Below, in pieces: positions 53,811 to 64,000 of a DNA stretch of 64,000 nt (its first letter is position 1; each line of letters begins with the position of its first letter). Location of the stretch: the NCBI GenBank assembly GCA_035048485.1, contig CM068587.1:33155001-33219000 (forward strand), read 5' to 3'. The DNA comes from Pteria penguin (taxonomy: Eukaryota > Mollusca > Bivalvia > Pterioida > Pteriidae). The position numbers and the translations under genes are program-made. The notes beneath the pieces were generated by a model. The model was given only the letters and a program-made list of their open reading frames with translations, was not told the origin of the DNA and made no database searches.

Positions 53811-54259
53811 GTAAATGGGGTTCGCCGCCTGTTAACATCCGTTAGGCGGCGTCGGTGTACTATGAGTTAGAAACGTCGATTTGAGTTGGCAACCTTATGA
53901 CGTCACAGTAACGTACCATTGTTCTTTACGTCATTTTTGCGGGAAAATGTTGTATTTCCTCCCTAAATATCAGGACAGGCAGCGCAGTTGGTAGTGCGCT
54001 CGCTTATCACCAATGCGACCCGGGTTCAATTCCCGGTGTGGTATGTGAGATGGTGGGGCTGTCACCAACCTGGCTTCGTGGGTTTTCTCCGGGTACTCCG
54101 GTTTCCTCCCACACAAACGACACCCTTACGCCAAGATCCGTGCCAACGAGCAAAATTTATATAAGTTGTTAAATTCTTTCTTAATCGTTGTAAAAAATAA
54201 ATGAAGTTTAAAATTTTTAAGTATCAGGACCGCAGTTAACGGCGGCGAACCCCATTTAC
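53811..54259. mobile_element. MITE, ends GTAAATGGGGTTCGCCGCC
   Basis: GTAAATGGGGTTCGCCGCC then TGTTAAC (53811-53836) is inverted at 54235-54259 with a one-base difference. A V-core SINE (53977-54221) is inserted within it; without the SINE the element would be about 195 bp. Confidence 0.75.
53977..54221 (+). mobile_element. V-core SINE, 9-bp target duplication
   Basis: Flanked by TATCAGGAC at 53968-53976 and 54222-54230. Head GCAGCGCAGTTGGTAGTGCG and box B GGGTTCAATTCCCGG (tRNA-derived), then GTGGGTTTTCTCCGGGTACT and CCGGTTTCCTCCCAC, the conserved central domain of V-SINEs. It is a third SINE family, distinct from the other two. Confidence 0.85.
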
Positions 54260-54342
54260 GGGAAGTGTTATACAAATTGTTTGACGTTATGTTTTTACGT
54301 TAGATACCTACTCATATGGGAAATAAGTCTGTATAACGAAAA

Positions 54343-54660
54343 ACCCCGATTTTTTTTTATCAAATAAGAGAGTAAATTCCAAATTCAAAGATCCGCATTC
54401 CCTCTATTATCCTGTTATGAAGGGAAAAAAAGCTGTTGCAAAAATTCATGAGCAAATTTTTAGATTTGCCAGTTTCCAATGAATAGACGATCTTCAAATT
54501 TTACATGATATAAGCGGCCCAAGACCCGACATGCAACTCTGCCTGGATTTTTTTTTTTTTGACATTATTGCCTAAGTTGTGACGTCACTATCTAGTTCTT
54601 TACGTCAAAATGAAAACCCCGGCAAAAAGTAACATGACATAAATAAGGCGACGTTCTGTG
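54343..54660. other. Unassigned noncoding sequence
   Basis: A T-run at 54549-54560 and a TGACGTCA site at 54580. No gene. Confidence 0.4.
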
Positions 54661-54663
54661 TCT

Positions 54664-54768
54664 GTTAAAATGACATAAGACTTGTATGAAGAGTGTTCGA
54701 AATGACATAAGGCTTGTATGAAAAATTGTTCGAAATGACATAAGACTTGTATGTAGAGTATTCGAAAT
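54664..54768. repeat. Three-copy ~34-bp tandem repeat
   Basis: AAATGACATAAGACTTGTAT, GAAGAGTGTTCG recurs three times with small changes. Confidence 0.8.
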
Positions 54769-54769
54769 T

Positions 54770-56948
54770 AATTCGAGTCCCATCATTTTAGAGTACATAT
54801 TTGCTTTACGTTCATGCAACTCCTATAGTGTAACGATTGATGGGACATATGTATTAATATACTTACAAAATGATCGAGTACTTTCACTTTTCTATTTTTC
54901 GGTAGAGTAATCCACATGTAGAGTGAATTGTAAATATACAAATCAAAACAGGGTAATTATCGGGGGATTTGGTTGAGTTTTCAGTGTATCATGCAACTCT
55001 TGATTGGATAAAGTTGTAGAATACTTTGTATCATTCAATAAATAATAATCATAAGATCAATTTAGATTATGAATTTAACCAACTTTAGCTTCCCTTTGGT
55101 TTTTTTTTTTTGCTTTATTTTATTGTTATTTTTTGGGGGGGGGGGGGGGTTTGTTTGTTTGTTTGGTTTTTTTTTTTTTATTTTATTATCATTTTTTTTT
55201 TTTTTGTCTTTTTTTTGCGTGTATTTTGGTAACTACTTTACTACCAAGAACTGTAAAATTTCAGAGAGAACAGTTGACAGATACTTTGATATATTAGTTT
55301 CTGAAACTTGCCGGATGTTGACAGATCTAACGTTTGAATCCTATGGGATCAAGAACTACCATGCTTGGTCGTTTCATGTGTGGGATGCACGATTGTCAGT
55401 AATTTGATCTGGTGTGTTGCTTTTGCATTTCACTCTTCGAAATAACGTAAGTTCTCTATGTGCTGACGTCATCTGAAGTCAGAAAAGCATTGGACAAATG
55501 ACGCCATGAATGTAATAATTGAGAAAAGTCTAAATGTAACGATCTGTAGTTTTGCCTTTCAAAACTGCGCCATTCTGTTGTGACTTAACAATCCAAACAT
55601 GGACGTCATAATGACATACAGATGCATAAGGCCATAATAAAAAAATGTTAGATTTTCATACAAATTTTCACGAAATTTAGAGCGGGCGGGCGAATTTTAA
55701 TTTTAATTTTCTTTTTCTGAAATGGAATTAGACATTGAATCTGACTAAATTGACCTGGCAAACACTAAATAATAACATTCCTGTCAACATAACAATAACA
55801 CAAATTCAACAAATATAAACAAAATCTCAGATATTTATAACAGAAACGGACAAGACACGGGATATTTCTGGTCGGCTATATATTTTCAAAATGTAATTTG
55901 AAAAAAAAAAATCGGGGCGGGCGGGAATGAGAATCTAGGATTTCTTTTATTATTTTATCATAGCGTAATGTATAAAGGTAAAACATTGTTTAATTGGGTT
56001 TAAATTTAGTCCCCACCGTTTATACTGGAGGCCACAATAAGTTTTCAATGTCCGTCTGTCTGTCAGTCTGTTATGTGTCGGTTTATCGAATTTTTCTCTG
56101 TCATCGTTACAGATGACGTAAAACTAGCTGTGAAGCTATAGACTAATATGATGAGTTACAGACCAAGGTGGAATTCAGTGCAGGATTTCCGTTGTTTTCT
56201 CTGACATCATTGCATATTTACATTCATACATGTATTTATATCATTCATATTTACATGAAACTGAAATAATTCCGACAAAGTCAGTGGTGGGGACCTATAG
56301 GAGACACATATTGCTTTAGCAATACTCAGTGCGTATGTCCCTTGATTCTTATTGATAAATTCCCGCCAGTTTCGTGTTCTTGTGAGCTCTAATGAATTCA
56401 TTATCGCTTTGAGTATCACAACTAAGAGAGAAGATCCAATATCTAATGCGCATTAATAGACTTACATGGCGAATGGATCAGTACCTGGCGACGGCTGGTG
56501 GAGTTCATGTTATTCACTACGGAAAGTATAAATAAATGTATATGACAAAATGATATTTAAAATCTGAGGTAGGCCTGTCATTGTATATTTAAAGATTTTG
56601 GTTACATGAAGTTTATAAGTGCCAGTGCAGTGTAGGATTTTAAATTTGAAAATGGTAAAATGATCATTCATGAAAAGATGATATAGCCCCAATTTGTGCA
56701 TTACAATTTCGTCGCTGAAAGAGAGGAAGGGGGAGTTATGTGTGAGATAAAATTCCTTTTAGCATTCAGTTTGGGTTCTTTGTTGAATGAAATATACACA
56801 AGTATTCAAGTGCTGATGTTTTATATGTATGCATGAAAATAAAACACATTTTTGTATACTATGTAACATAAAATGCACAGAAGTGAAGAAATTACTATAA
56901 ACTAGACAAAGTGGTGCCTCTCATTTTTCACAGAAGCAACGGTGCTAT
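54770..56948. other. Mostly unassigned, with a T/G low-complexity tract
   Basis: T-runs, a G-run and TTTG repeats occupy 55098-55215; the 112-codon frame over them is not credible as a whole. 55262-55407 is open and ends in a stop (ISERTVDRYFDILVSETCRM) but has no known motif. GTCCGTCTGTCTGTCAGTCT near 56050 recalls the start of a dispersed repeat. Confidence 0.3.
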
Positions 56949-56950
56949 GA

Positions 56951-57363
56951 TAACATCAGTGATTAGGGACCGCTGGTAACATCAATGATTAGGGACCGCT
57001 GGTAACATCAGTGATTAGGGACCGCTGGTAACATCAATGATTAGGGACCGCTGGTAACATCAATGATTAGGGACCGCTGGTAACATCAGTGATTAGGGAC
57101 CGCTGGTAACATCAATGATTAGGGACCGCTGGTAACATCAATGATTAGGGACCGCTGGTAACATCAGTGATTAGGGACCGCTGGTAACATCAATGATTAG
57201 GGACCGCTGGTAACATCAGTGATTAGGGACCGCTGGTAACATCAGTGATTAGGGACCGCTGGTAACATCAATGATTAGGAACCGCTGGTAACATCAATGA
57301 TTAGGGACCGCTGGTAACATCAATGATTAGGGACCGCTGGTAACATCAATGATTAGGGACCGC
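56951..57363. repeat. 26-bp minisatellite, 16 near-identical copies
   Basis: Unit TAACATCARTGATTAGGGAC then CGCTGG. Copies differ almost only at one A/G position; one copy has GGAACC for GGGACC. High identity implies recent expansion. There is no spacer/repeat alternation, so it is not a CRISPR-like array. Confidence 0.97.
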
Positions 57364-57369
57364 AATAGA

Positions 57370-60160
57370 AATGTTATTTTGTGTCTGGGAGACACAAACA
57401 CAAATGTGAAAATGTTGTTGTAAAATACACAAAGGAGTAGAGTTATGCATAGGCAACAGAACAATGGGCAACAAATATGGGTTTTGCAACCCCAAATTAT
57501 GGGCCAAAAATCTTCATTTCTCCATACGTTGAAAGAAACCATTTTTGGGCTTATCACTAAATAGTTTTGACGTTTCTCCTAAATTTCTTGAATCCATTGG
57601 CATTCATGATGCACAAAGCCATTACGCATAATAAGTCTTCATCAAAAACTTGTGCGAGGAGTTCCAAGGATATACCTCAAACATGACAAGGTTCAATTAT
57701 TTCCCAAAGCAGCAACTATTAAGAAAAATCAACACCCTGATAATATGTAAATCTTCAACCTATGCACAAGCAGCCAGCAAATCAAAAACTTCTTATCATT
57801 AAAACTGTAGAAGTTATCTGGAAAAGCTTTGTGATCCAATTACAAAAATATACCACAAATAATAGCAAAGTTCAACCATCCCCAAAAACAGCAAATATTG
57901 AGAAAACTCCCAACCCTGATAATATGCACGTCTACAATCTATGTACAAACAGTCAGTAAAGTGAAAACTTCCTAGCATTAAAATTGTAGAAGGATTTATC
58001 CGGAAAAGGCATGTACCCTTGTTGTGAGGATATGCCCAAACAGTTACAAAGTTCAACCCCAAAATTTCAAATACTGATAAAAATCAAAACCTAATTATGT
58101 CTCTTTTTTCGTTTCAAGTTCAAGTTCATTTATTTCCAGAAGCCATACAAAACTTATAGGATATGTAACAACAGTATGTACGAATATAGATATATACAAT
58201 ATATATAACAATGTACACGTATACCATGTACTAGTATACAGTGAATATGGAGACAAACAAAAGCTGTATAATCATATGGAGAGTGACCACTGCTTAAAAA
58301 TGCAGTATGGTTATTAAGTTATCTTTATACTAGAATTTTGTTGCGAAACATTTTAGAGAAAAAATGAATTATTGCATACGACTAAAGCACACGTATGCTG
58401 TATATAAATAAGCAACAATCATAATGTATACATTATCATAATACCATGTTATACCATGTTTCGTTTTTGTTTTGACTAGTCTGCAAGACAACTGTGTCGG
58501 AAGTTAACAAAATGAAGTTAACTGACGAACAGCAGCCCAGTCTGGAGTAACTACATTGACTTCCAACACTGGACTTTAATAGTACACCCCCGTCAACCAT
58601 GATCGCTTGAATCACATTGATCTAAAACTATAAGCGAATACGAACAATATGAATTTAAAGTCTATTTGTTTGTTTGGTTCTTTTTTTTTATCTATTTTTT
58701 TTAGGGGGGGGAGGGGGAGGGGGTTGTTTGTTTGTTTGTGTGGGGTTTTTTTTTGGTTGTTTGTATGTCTGTAATTTTCCTGAGTACTAGTATTTGTTTG
58801 TTTGTATGTTTTTTTTGGGGGGGGGGTTAGCTTTTTTATATTTTATCATACATATATATTCGTATCTCATTCTCATCAGTATACGGTAAGTATGTACATA
58901 TATTCACAAATTTACGTTCTCTGCATGCCCGAGGGCTCAGGATATCCATGGGGCATTCACCTTACATAGCAATGTACTTTATACCAAGTATTCATACAGA
59001 AAAACCTAGTCGCTAGGGGATTTCCAGTAAAAGTCATTAGTAAATCGGAGTTATATATCAATAATCTATAGGATACACTCGTGTTTCTTCGGAGAAGGGG
59101 GTGTTTCGGTTGGTTGGTTTATAAACGCTCATACCAAACCCCTATAAAGAATGAATATTGTTTAAAATTGAAGTTCTTTTCTAGGGTAGTTTTCTGAAGA
59201 ATCATGAAAAGATATAGCCTTATTTATGTGTTACATCAGCCTTATTATAAGGTTTACAACGATTTTCCATAAAAGGAAATTGATCCCAAATAAGGAAACC
59301 ATGTGACATTATGACTCATTTATCCCCACGACGTCATTGCAAATGGTCGACGGATAAAGTTTTCGAATCGCTACGAAAGTTTACACGTGAAAAAATAATG
59401 TATGTTAAATGGATGTTTTACAAGAAAGCTTGCAGTGCAGTTTTTAAGTTAATATAAGGTATGTACTACTAACCTGTGACCTTATTTCCTGCAATTGTGC
59501 AAAAAATGCCGATTGTGATTCACAATCGGGCCCCGCGCCGAAGCCAGCTTAATCACGGCATTGAAGCACCACCAAACAAAATAAATAGCCGATAATGTTA
59601 AATAACGTTTGGTGTGGCGAAAAATTGAAGTTACATATGTTCGGGGTGGCTGAGGCTTCATGATTAATAAAGATATGCACGGAGGGATTTCCCTGTACAC
59701 TGTACGAATTTTGTAACTCCTCCTCCAAAATGAATTCCATTCCGACGGGCCTGAGTGATCTTTTATTTTCCACTATTCTCATTGATGATAAAAGGAAACC
59801 AAATACATAACACATGCCATTTGGGATCCAGGGTTTTTATAACGAATGCATTTCATGAAGGCAAAGAAAATGTATGTTTCACATTGAATGTTATTTTGAT
59901 ATCGACAGCCGTATAACAGCGATGTACTGATAACTGAAGTAAATGGAGGTGGATTTGGTGGCGGTTGCTAGGGTCGGAAGCTGATGGGAAGGCAGTGCTA
60001 TAGCGAATTATTATTTTAATGTGCAAACTGGAATCCACATGTAGACTAAAATGATGTCAATGGTTGCGTCCAAAACGGAAAGACTATGGAAGAATAATCC
60101 ATCCCTTTGTTTTGAGATCATGGATTGCGTCAATGTGCAAGAACTTGGTTACTCCTTGCA
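57370..60160. other. Mostly unassigned sequence
   Basis: 57600-58090 holds two diverged ~195-bp copies (ATTAAAACTGTAGAAGTTAT / ATTAAAATTGTAGAAGGATT; ATATACCACAAATAATAGCA / ATATGCCCAAACAGTTAC). GTTCAAGTTCATTTATTTCC at about 58105-58135 looks like an inverted retroelement 3' end. T/G-rich runs at 58670-58830. No exon recognised. Confidence 0.35.
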
Positions 60161-60162
60161 CC

Positions 60163-60231
60163 CATGTCGCGTTATGACTGAAATATTATTAAAAGGTTAC
60201 ATGTGCATAAAACACCAATCAACCAACCAAA
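60163..60231 (+). mobile_element. SINE family 2, 3' fragment
   Basis: GTCGCGTTATGACTGAAATA, AAAACACCAATCAACCAACC match the body and tail of family 2. Confidence 0.5.
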
Positions 60232-60502
60232 GTACTGAATATACCGAGAGAACGTGATTGTTAAGACACGAAGTAAAGGAATATCAAAATCGAATTCATT
60301 CTATGTTATACGACGTTTGAAACGATAAATGGAAGTTAGTTTCTATCCTGTAGCAGAATATAAAGCGTGATATCATTAAATTAAATACGTGCACATGTTG
60401 TGCAGTACAATCATCTTTATAGAACATGCGCATGCATATGCTACATTGACGGGTAGGTTTATCTGAAATACCTTTCTAATGCGATTTCTAACCGATTGAA
60501 AT

Positions 60503-60770
60503 GATTGATTGATTATTTTACGTCATTCCACGATTATTTCATGTACATGGTGACGGCATCTGCCTGATGCATTGAATAGATATTCATATTTTTTCAACGG
60601 ACCCACCCGAAGCATTGAGGGATCTTTTACGTACTACGCGTACCGTGACACAGGACCTCGGTTTTTAATGTCTCATCCGAAAGACAGAATTTTGGTGTGT
60701 CCACGGCGAGAATCGAACCCGGAATCTTTTGGTCACCAGCCGAGCACCTCATTCATGGAGCCACACCGTG
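60503..60770 (-). mobile_element. SINE family 1, nearly full-length
   Basis: On the minus strand: TGGCTCCATGAATGAGGTGC, box B-like GGGTTCGATTCTCGCC, then core TTTCGGATGAGACATTAAAA, GAGGTCCTGTGTCACGGTAC, GATCCCTCAATGCTTCGGGT, and GCCGTCACCATGTACATGAA with an ATCA-type tail. Confidence 0.8.
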
Positions 60771-60774
60771 TATT

Positions 60775-61453
60775 TCTAATTGACATTATCACAAAAATGG
60801 TAACGTGATTCATCAGAACCATTACTTTTATACAATGCGCGATATATTATCACAGAGACATATATACACATGTCTCTGATTATCATAATATTATTCATTT
60901 GGGACAATAGTTTGCATCCTTTATGTCAAGTAGTAATCTTATCAGTTTAAAGCGGATGAACACTAGAAAAGAGTGTGACTATTTCCCAGTTTCAGGAGTA
61001 ATGACATACGGTGATTATTTATTTTGAACATGGGCTCGCGTAATCAGTTTGACGTCAGAGTGATAAGATCCCCCAATGTCTCAAATAGGTCGAAATATTT
61101 TTTGTAATGCCCCAGACAGACGTCGTCAGCATATAACCGTGGTGTAATCTGAGACAAAGAAAATTTAATGTGTGAATTAGTTCTGTTTTCAAATATTTAC
61201 AGGGGAGGAAAAGAGGAAAGAAACAAAGATAGGCGCCCATTCTACGGAAGATGACAAGGCATCTTAAGTACAGACTTCTGAAGGAAACAAAAGTAAATGA
61301 AATTGTGCTTATGTATTATATATTATAAGATACATAATTTTTATCAGATTATACTGTTATGATTAACAGTTAAAGGGAACAATAAAATGCATTTGATCTT
61401 ATTGGGTTGGGCAGGTGCGCTAGTTTGAAACTGTTTTGCCCATATTTCATTGC

Positions 61454-61455
<2 letters not shown>
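60775..61455. other. Unassigned sequence
   Basis: A small hairpin (CAGAGACATATATACACATG, TCTCTG) at 60855-60881. After TTTTCAAATATTTACAG (ends 61201) a 20-codon stretch (EEKRKETKIGAHSTEDDKAS) runs to a stop at 61266; a possible alternative last exon, but weak. Confidence 0.25.
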
Positions 61456-61458
<3 letters not shown>

Positions 61459-61532
<74 letters not shown>

Positions 61533-61535
61533 ACT
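61459..61535. repeat. (AT)n-(GTAT)n microsatellite
   Basis: About 31 AT units and three GTAT units. Tyrosine/isoleucine-rich minus-strand frames across it are artefacts. Confidence 0.97.
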
Positions 61536-61793
61536 CTGTGATCTGTTACCCATGGACAAATAAATGGACAGACAGACAAATAACTTATATGCACTCGAAT
61601 TTCCGATGATGGAGGCATGAAATTGAAATTAAATGTAGTATCAATTTTCGAATATAAACATGTTTGCATAGTGAACACAAAAGCTTTGCTAAAGAATTAT
61701 GTATATCCAGAATATTATAAGAAAACAAAAGTTATATATGAGTTTTATAGCGTTTGAAATGTTTTTTCACTTTAATATTTTTGTCTATTTCAG

Positions 61794-61897
61794 TGAAGCC
61801 CAACTTAGGGAGTGATAAATCGGATCCAATAGTGATCGAAGATTCGGCCACAAAGTCAGCTGATAAAGAGGAAGAAAAAGACAGTCAGTACAGATAA
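61794..61897 (+). CDS. Possible terminal coding exon with acidic tail
   Basis: The acceptor AATATTTTTGTCTATTTCAG is followed, in phase 2 (two leading bases), by 33 open codons and TAA: KPNLGSDKSDPIVIEDSATK, then SADKEEEKDSQYR. The charged, serine-rich end resembles a cytoplasmic or disordered protein tail, and its codon use is more even than in the AT-rich flanks. ATTAAA, a possible poly(A) signal variant, occurs at about 62003. Upstream exons of this gene are not identified, and the family is unknown. It is the best-looking single exon on the plus strand, but one splice site is all the support. Confidence 0.35.
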
Positions 61898-61965
61898 CAA
61901 GTTCTAATTTTTAATTTCAACTGAAATAGATAGATTGATCAATTGATTGACTGATTCATTTAAGA

Positions 61966-62163
61966 AATCAGATTCGCCGCAAAACCATGAACACAAAGAA
62001 AATTAAATGATATAAATAGAACGGGGTTTCGCATTCCAGAGGAAAGTAGCGCCGGCAATTGTGACATATCTGCACTCAAAATTTTGTTCATGCAGAAATG
62101 AACTAAATTTTTTAACCAATCAGATTCGCCGCAAAACCATGAACGCAAAGAAAATTAAATGAT
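61966..62163. repeat. 46-bp direct repeat, 152 bp apart
   Basis: AATCAGATTCGCCGCAAAAC through AAATTAAATGAT at 61966-62011 recurs at 62118-62163 with one difference. The 106-base spacer is not repeated. Confidence 0.9.
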
Positions 62164-62169
62164 TGATTG

Positions 62170-62869
62170 ATCTTTTTAGTCTTAGGTAAATTTCATGGTA
62201 TCTATTTACATGTATTTATTTACTTGATTACACAAATGAAAAAAAATCTCCCCATTGACTTTCAATGATATAGTGTCAGTGTACTTGGCGTACACGAAAC
62301 ATACAAAGGCTGCTTTCGTATGTTCCTCTTAAACCATCCCTAAAAGGTTATGCTTCATTTCCGGACTGGAAACTCCTTATACCAGAAAAAAGAGGTAAAA
62401 TAAAGGTTGGATAAATCTAGGCATCAAAGTAGAGCAAAGATATTATACATGCTGGTGGCGCCTGTTTTGGGCAATTGGTACAACATACGTTAAAAGGAAA
62501 AGTTTTCTGTGTGTTTTCAGTTAGATTATGGCCAATTAGAGAACCGATTGACATTTTATCGTGTATATTATATTATAATATCGAAGCATTTTTTTTCTTT
62601 TTAACATTGCGTATAATTGCAATGATATTGCGAATCTTCATGGTCACCCATTCGAAATCTATAAGTTACATGTATAAGTATACATGTCTTGATGGATTTA
62701 TTTCATAATTGGTATAAATGCTTAAAATGGAAGGACAAAAAATCGCTGACAATAACTCTAGACTTCTTGTTTGATCAATATCTCCAACAGTCTTGCACGA
62801 GACGAAGCTTCATTATGTTGTTTTACATGACCCGAAGATGTCAAGACCTCTAACAGAAATCATGTTACC
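62170..62869. other. Unassigned sequence upstream of a possible gene start
   Basis: No repeat recognised. Could contain the promoter of the exon at 62870; no specific element assigned. Confidence 0.3.
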
Positions 62870-62945
62870 ATGTCAACCGTCACTATGACAATAATTCTTA
62901 GAGAAATTTGTCTACTCGTTATCTGTGTAGTTATTCCATGGAACG
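62870..62945 (+). CDS. Possible first coding exon encoding a signal peptide
   Basis: ATG at 62870 gives 25 codons plus one base: MSTVTMTIILREICLLVICV, VIPWN, ending ACG|GTACGT, a reasonable 5' splice site (phase 1). The hydrophobic core ICLLVICVVIP after a short positively charged lead is typical of a signal peptide or single membrane anchor, so the product could be secreted or membrane-bound. The methionine at codon 6 is an alternative start. A short upstream frame (ATG at 62862) overlaps it. No second exon is seen before the window end, so the family is unknown. Confidence 0.35.
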
Positions 62946-64000
62946 GTACGTATCTTTGGAGTTTATTTTTATTGCAGTTTCTAACGCGTTACTTATCAGA
63001 TGCAAAGATATTGTATATATCTTTGGCCAAACGGTCATGTGGTAGAGGTCAAGAATAAAAAGAGTTCAGGTTTTAAATTTGTCTCCCAGATATTTCTCAG
63101 GTTATTGTCTAAAGAGAATTAAGATATCAGTGCGTTTTTGCCATTCCTCTAAAATTGTATCAAAACCCCTGGAAGGCACATAATCGAAATTTAAGTCCCC
63201 CACCGGTGAAACGGAAAGGACTTTAGGTTTCCACTCCCTCTGTCTGTCTGTCTGTCCTCTCTGTTTGTCTGTCTTTCTATCTGAGACACTTTGATCGGTT
63301 TAGCAATACTCAATAAGTTTGTTTATTTTGTATGGTTGGGAGAATGAAGACATTAATATCCACTTTGGACGACAGATATCGATTATTGAACTCATATTTC
63401 TAGATTTTTGACCCCATAATTATCATATTTCTTAGTTCATTCGATTCTTACAAAATACTCTTACTGAAAGAAAGTTCAGAAATACCTGGGACTTGCATGG
63501 TTTTCAAATAATGCCTACAGAAAGCGCACACAACATGGCCACTTTCATTCCAAACGCCGAATGTCTCGATTGTGTGCAGTGATTTTTTTTTAAGAAAAAT
63601 TAAGAATTTTGTAGTGTGAAGAGCAAGTGGAAACATTTGGATGAACAATTCAAAGACGGATTTTAATAGGGAGGTGCTAATAAAGAAATCATCATTCGGA
63701 TAGGTTAATACGACAGTATTCTATTGGTATTACATAACTTCATTTAAGATGCAAACCAAACGAAAATCCCACTGAGAAATAGATATAATGTACTTATTTG
63801 ATTATATTATCAACATCTCCCAATATAAATAATATAATTAGGTTCCATGCACAAGTTTAAATCCTATTATTAGTTCTTGTTATAAATATGGTGTGGGTCA
63901 TTTTCTCATACTTAGATTTCTTAATCACTACCACTTTACGGGTTTAGAAGGGAATGAAATACTAGAAGTTTTATTTATATTTTAAAGTATGCAAGTACTA
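62946..64000. other. Unassigned sequence, possibly intronic
   Basis: CCACCGGTGAAACGGAAAGG, CTTTAGGTTTCC and a TGTC repeat at 63200-63275 look like the start of a dispersed repeat. No further exon recognised. Confidence 0.3.

Larger units (their letters stand above)
53566..54342. mobile_element. Interrupted MITE related to 16483-16693
   Basis: The left end TTCGTTATACAAAGTTATA (53568) and right end CTGTATAACGAAAA (54328-54341), with subterminal TACGTTAGATACCTACTCAT and ATGGGAAATAA, match the ends of the 211-bp MITE at 16483. The span is 777 bp because other elements sit inside (53584-53748, 53811-54259, 53977-54221). Confidence 0.6.

Noticed and set aside
53977..54050. tRNA gene-like segment with box A and box B
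   Set aside because: It is the head of a V-core SINE with a target duplication; the same applies to the other tRNA-like heads (4718, 27449, 28606, 31850, 35387, 60503).
56951..57363. Regular 26-bp repeats that could suggest a CRISPR array
   Set aside because: Units are directly head to tail without unique spacers, in eukaryotic-looking DNA; it is a minisatellite.
61344..61678. Tyrosine/isoleucine-rich minus-strand frames
   Set aside because: Translation of an (AT)n microsatellite.

Overview
The window looks like nuclear DNA of a marine invertebrate, most probably a mollusc and perhaps a bivalve. It is AT-rich, has no operons or bacterial gene density, and is packed with tRNA-derived SINEs, non-LTR retrotransposon (LINE) remains, short inverted-repeat elements (MITEs), minisatellites and microsatellites. 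Some dispersed repeats (the 'AGCTCAC...GTCCGTCCG' and '...GGGCATAACTC...' types) are of a kind I associate with bivalve genomes. The organism call is inference from repeat style; I recognise no complete host gene.

Layout. 0-9 kb: an open LINE reading frame cut by the left edge (minus strand), a small Polinton-type DNA polymerase B remnant, a perfect 70-bp direct repeat 1.2 kb apart, SINE pieces and two tandem-repeat fields. 9-19 kb: a possible two-exon gene piece on the minus strand, a three-copy 167-bp repeat, a mariner remnant, a foldback element, an old minus-strand LINE split by other repeats, a 114-bp palindrome, a MITE and the first copy of a CAGTGGCGG-ended element with 5-bp target duplications. 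19.8-26.4 kb: the main feature, a nearly complete but decayed LINE (ORF1, endonuclease, RT, C-terminal zinc knuckle) on the plus strand, split by at least four later insertions. 27-36 kb: a SINE-rich region with a 934-bp CAGGCGCGG-ended element, a long inverted repeat, a 21-bp minisatellite and a broken SAM-domain gene with an inverted second copy of its SAM segment. 36-53 kb: mostly unique sequence with a possible first exon at 37.87 kb, a 60-bp minisatellite, a CTTT tract, a purine-skewed tract and hairpins. 53.5-54.4 kb: a multi-level nest of MITEs and a V-core SINE rich in TGACGTCA sites. 57 kb: a recent 26-bp, 16-copy minisatellite. 61-64 kb: a possible last coding exon and a possible signal-peptide exon, both on the plus strand.

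How it fits together. Most of the sequence is transposable-element history: older LINEs were targets for younger MITEs and SINEs, and target-site duplications let several insertion events be ordered. I found no convincing new defence, regulatory or metabolic system. The points most worth following up are the dated nest inside the 20-26 kb LINE, the element family with 5-bp target duplications (one insertion supported by a related uninterrupted copy), the inverted SAM duplication, and the four possible host-gene exons.
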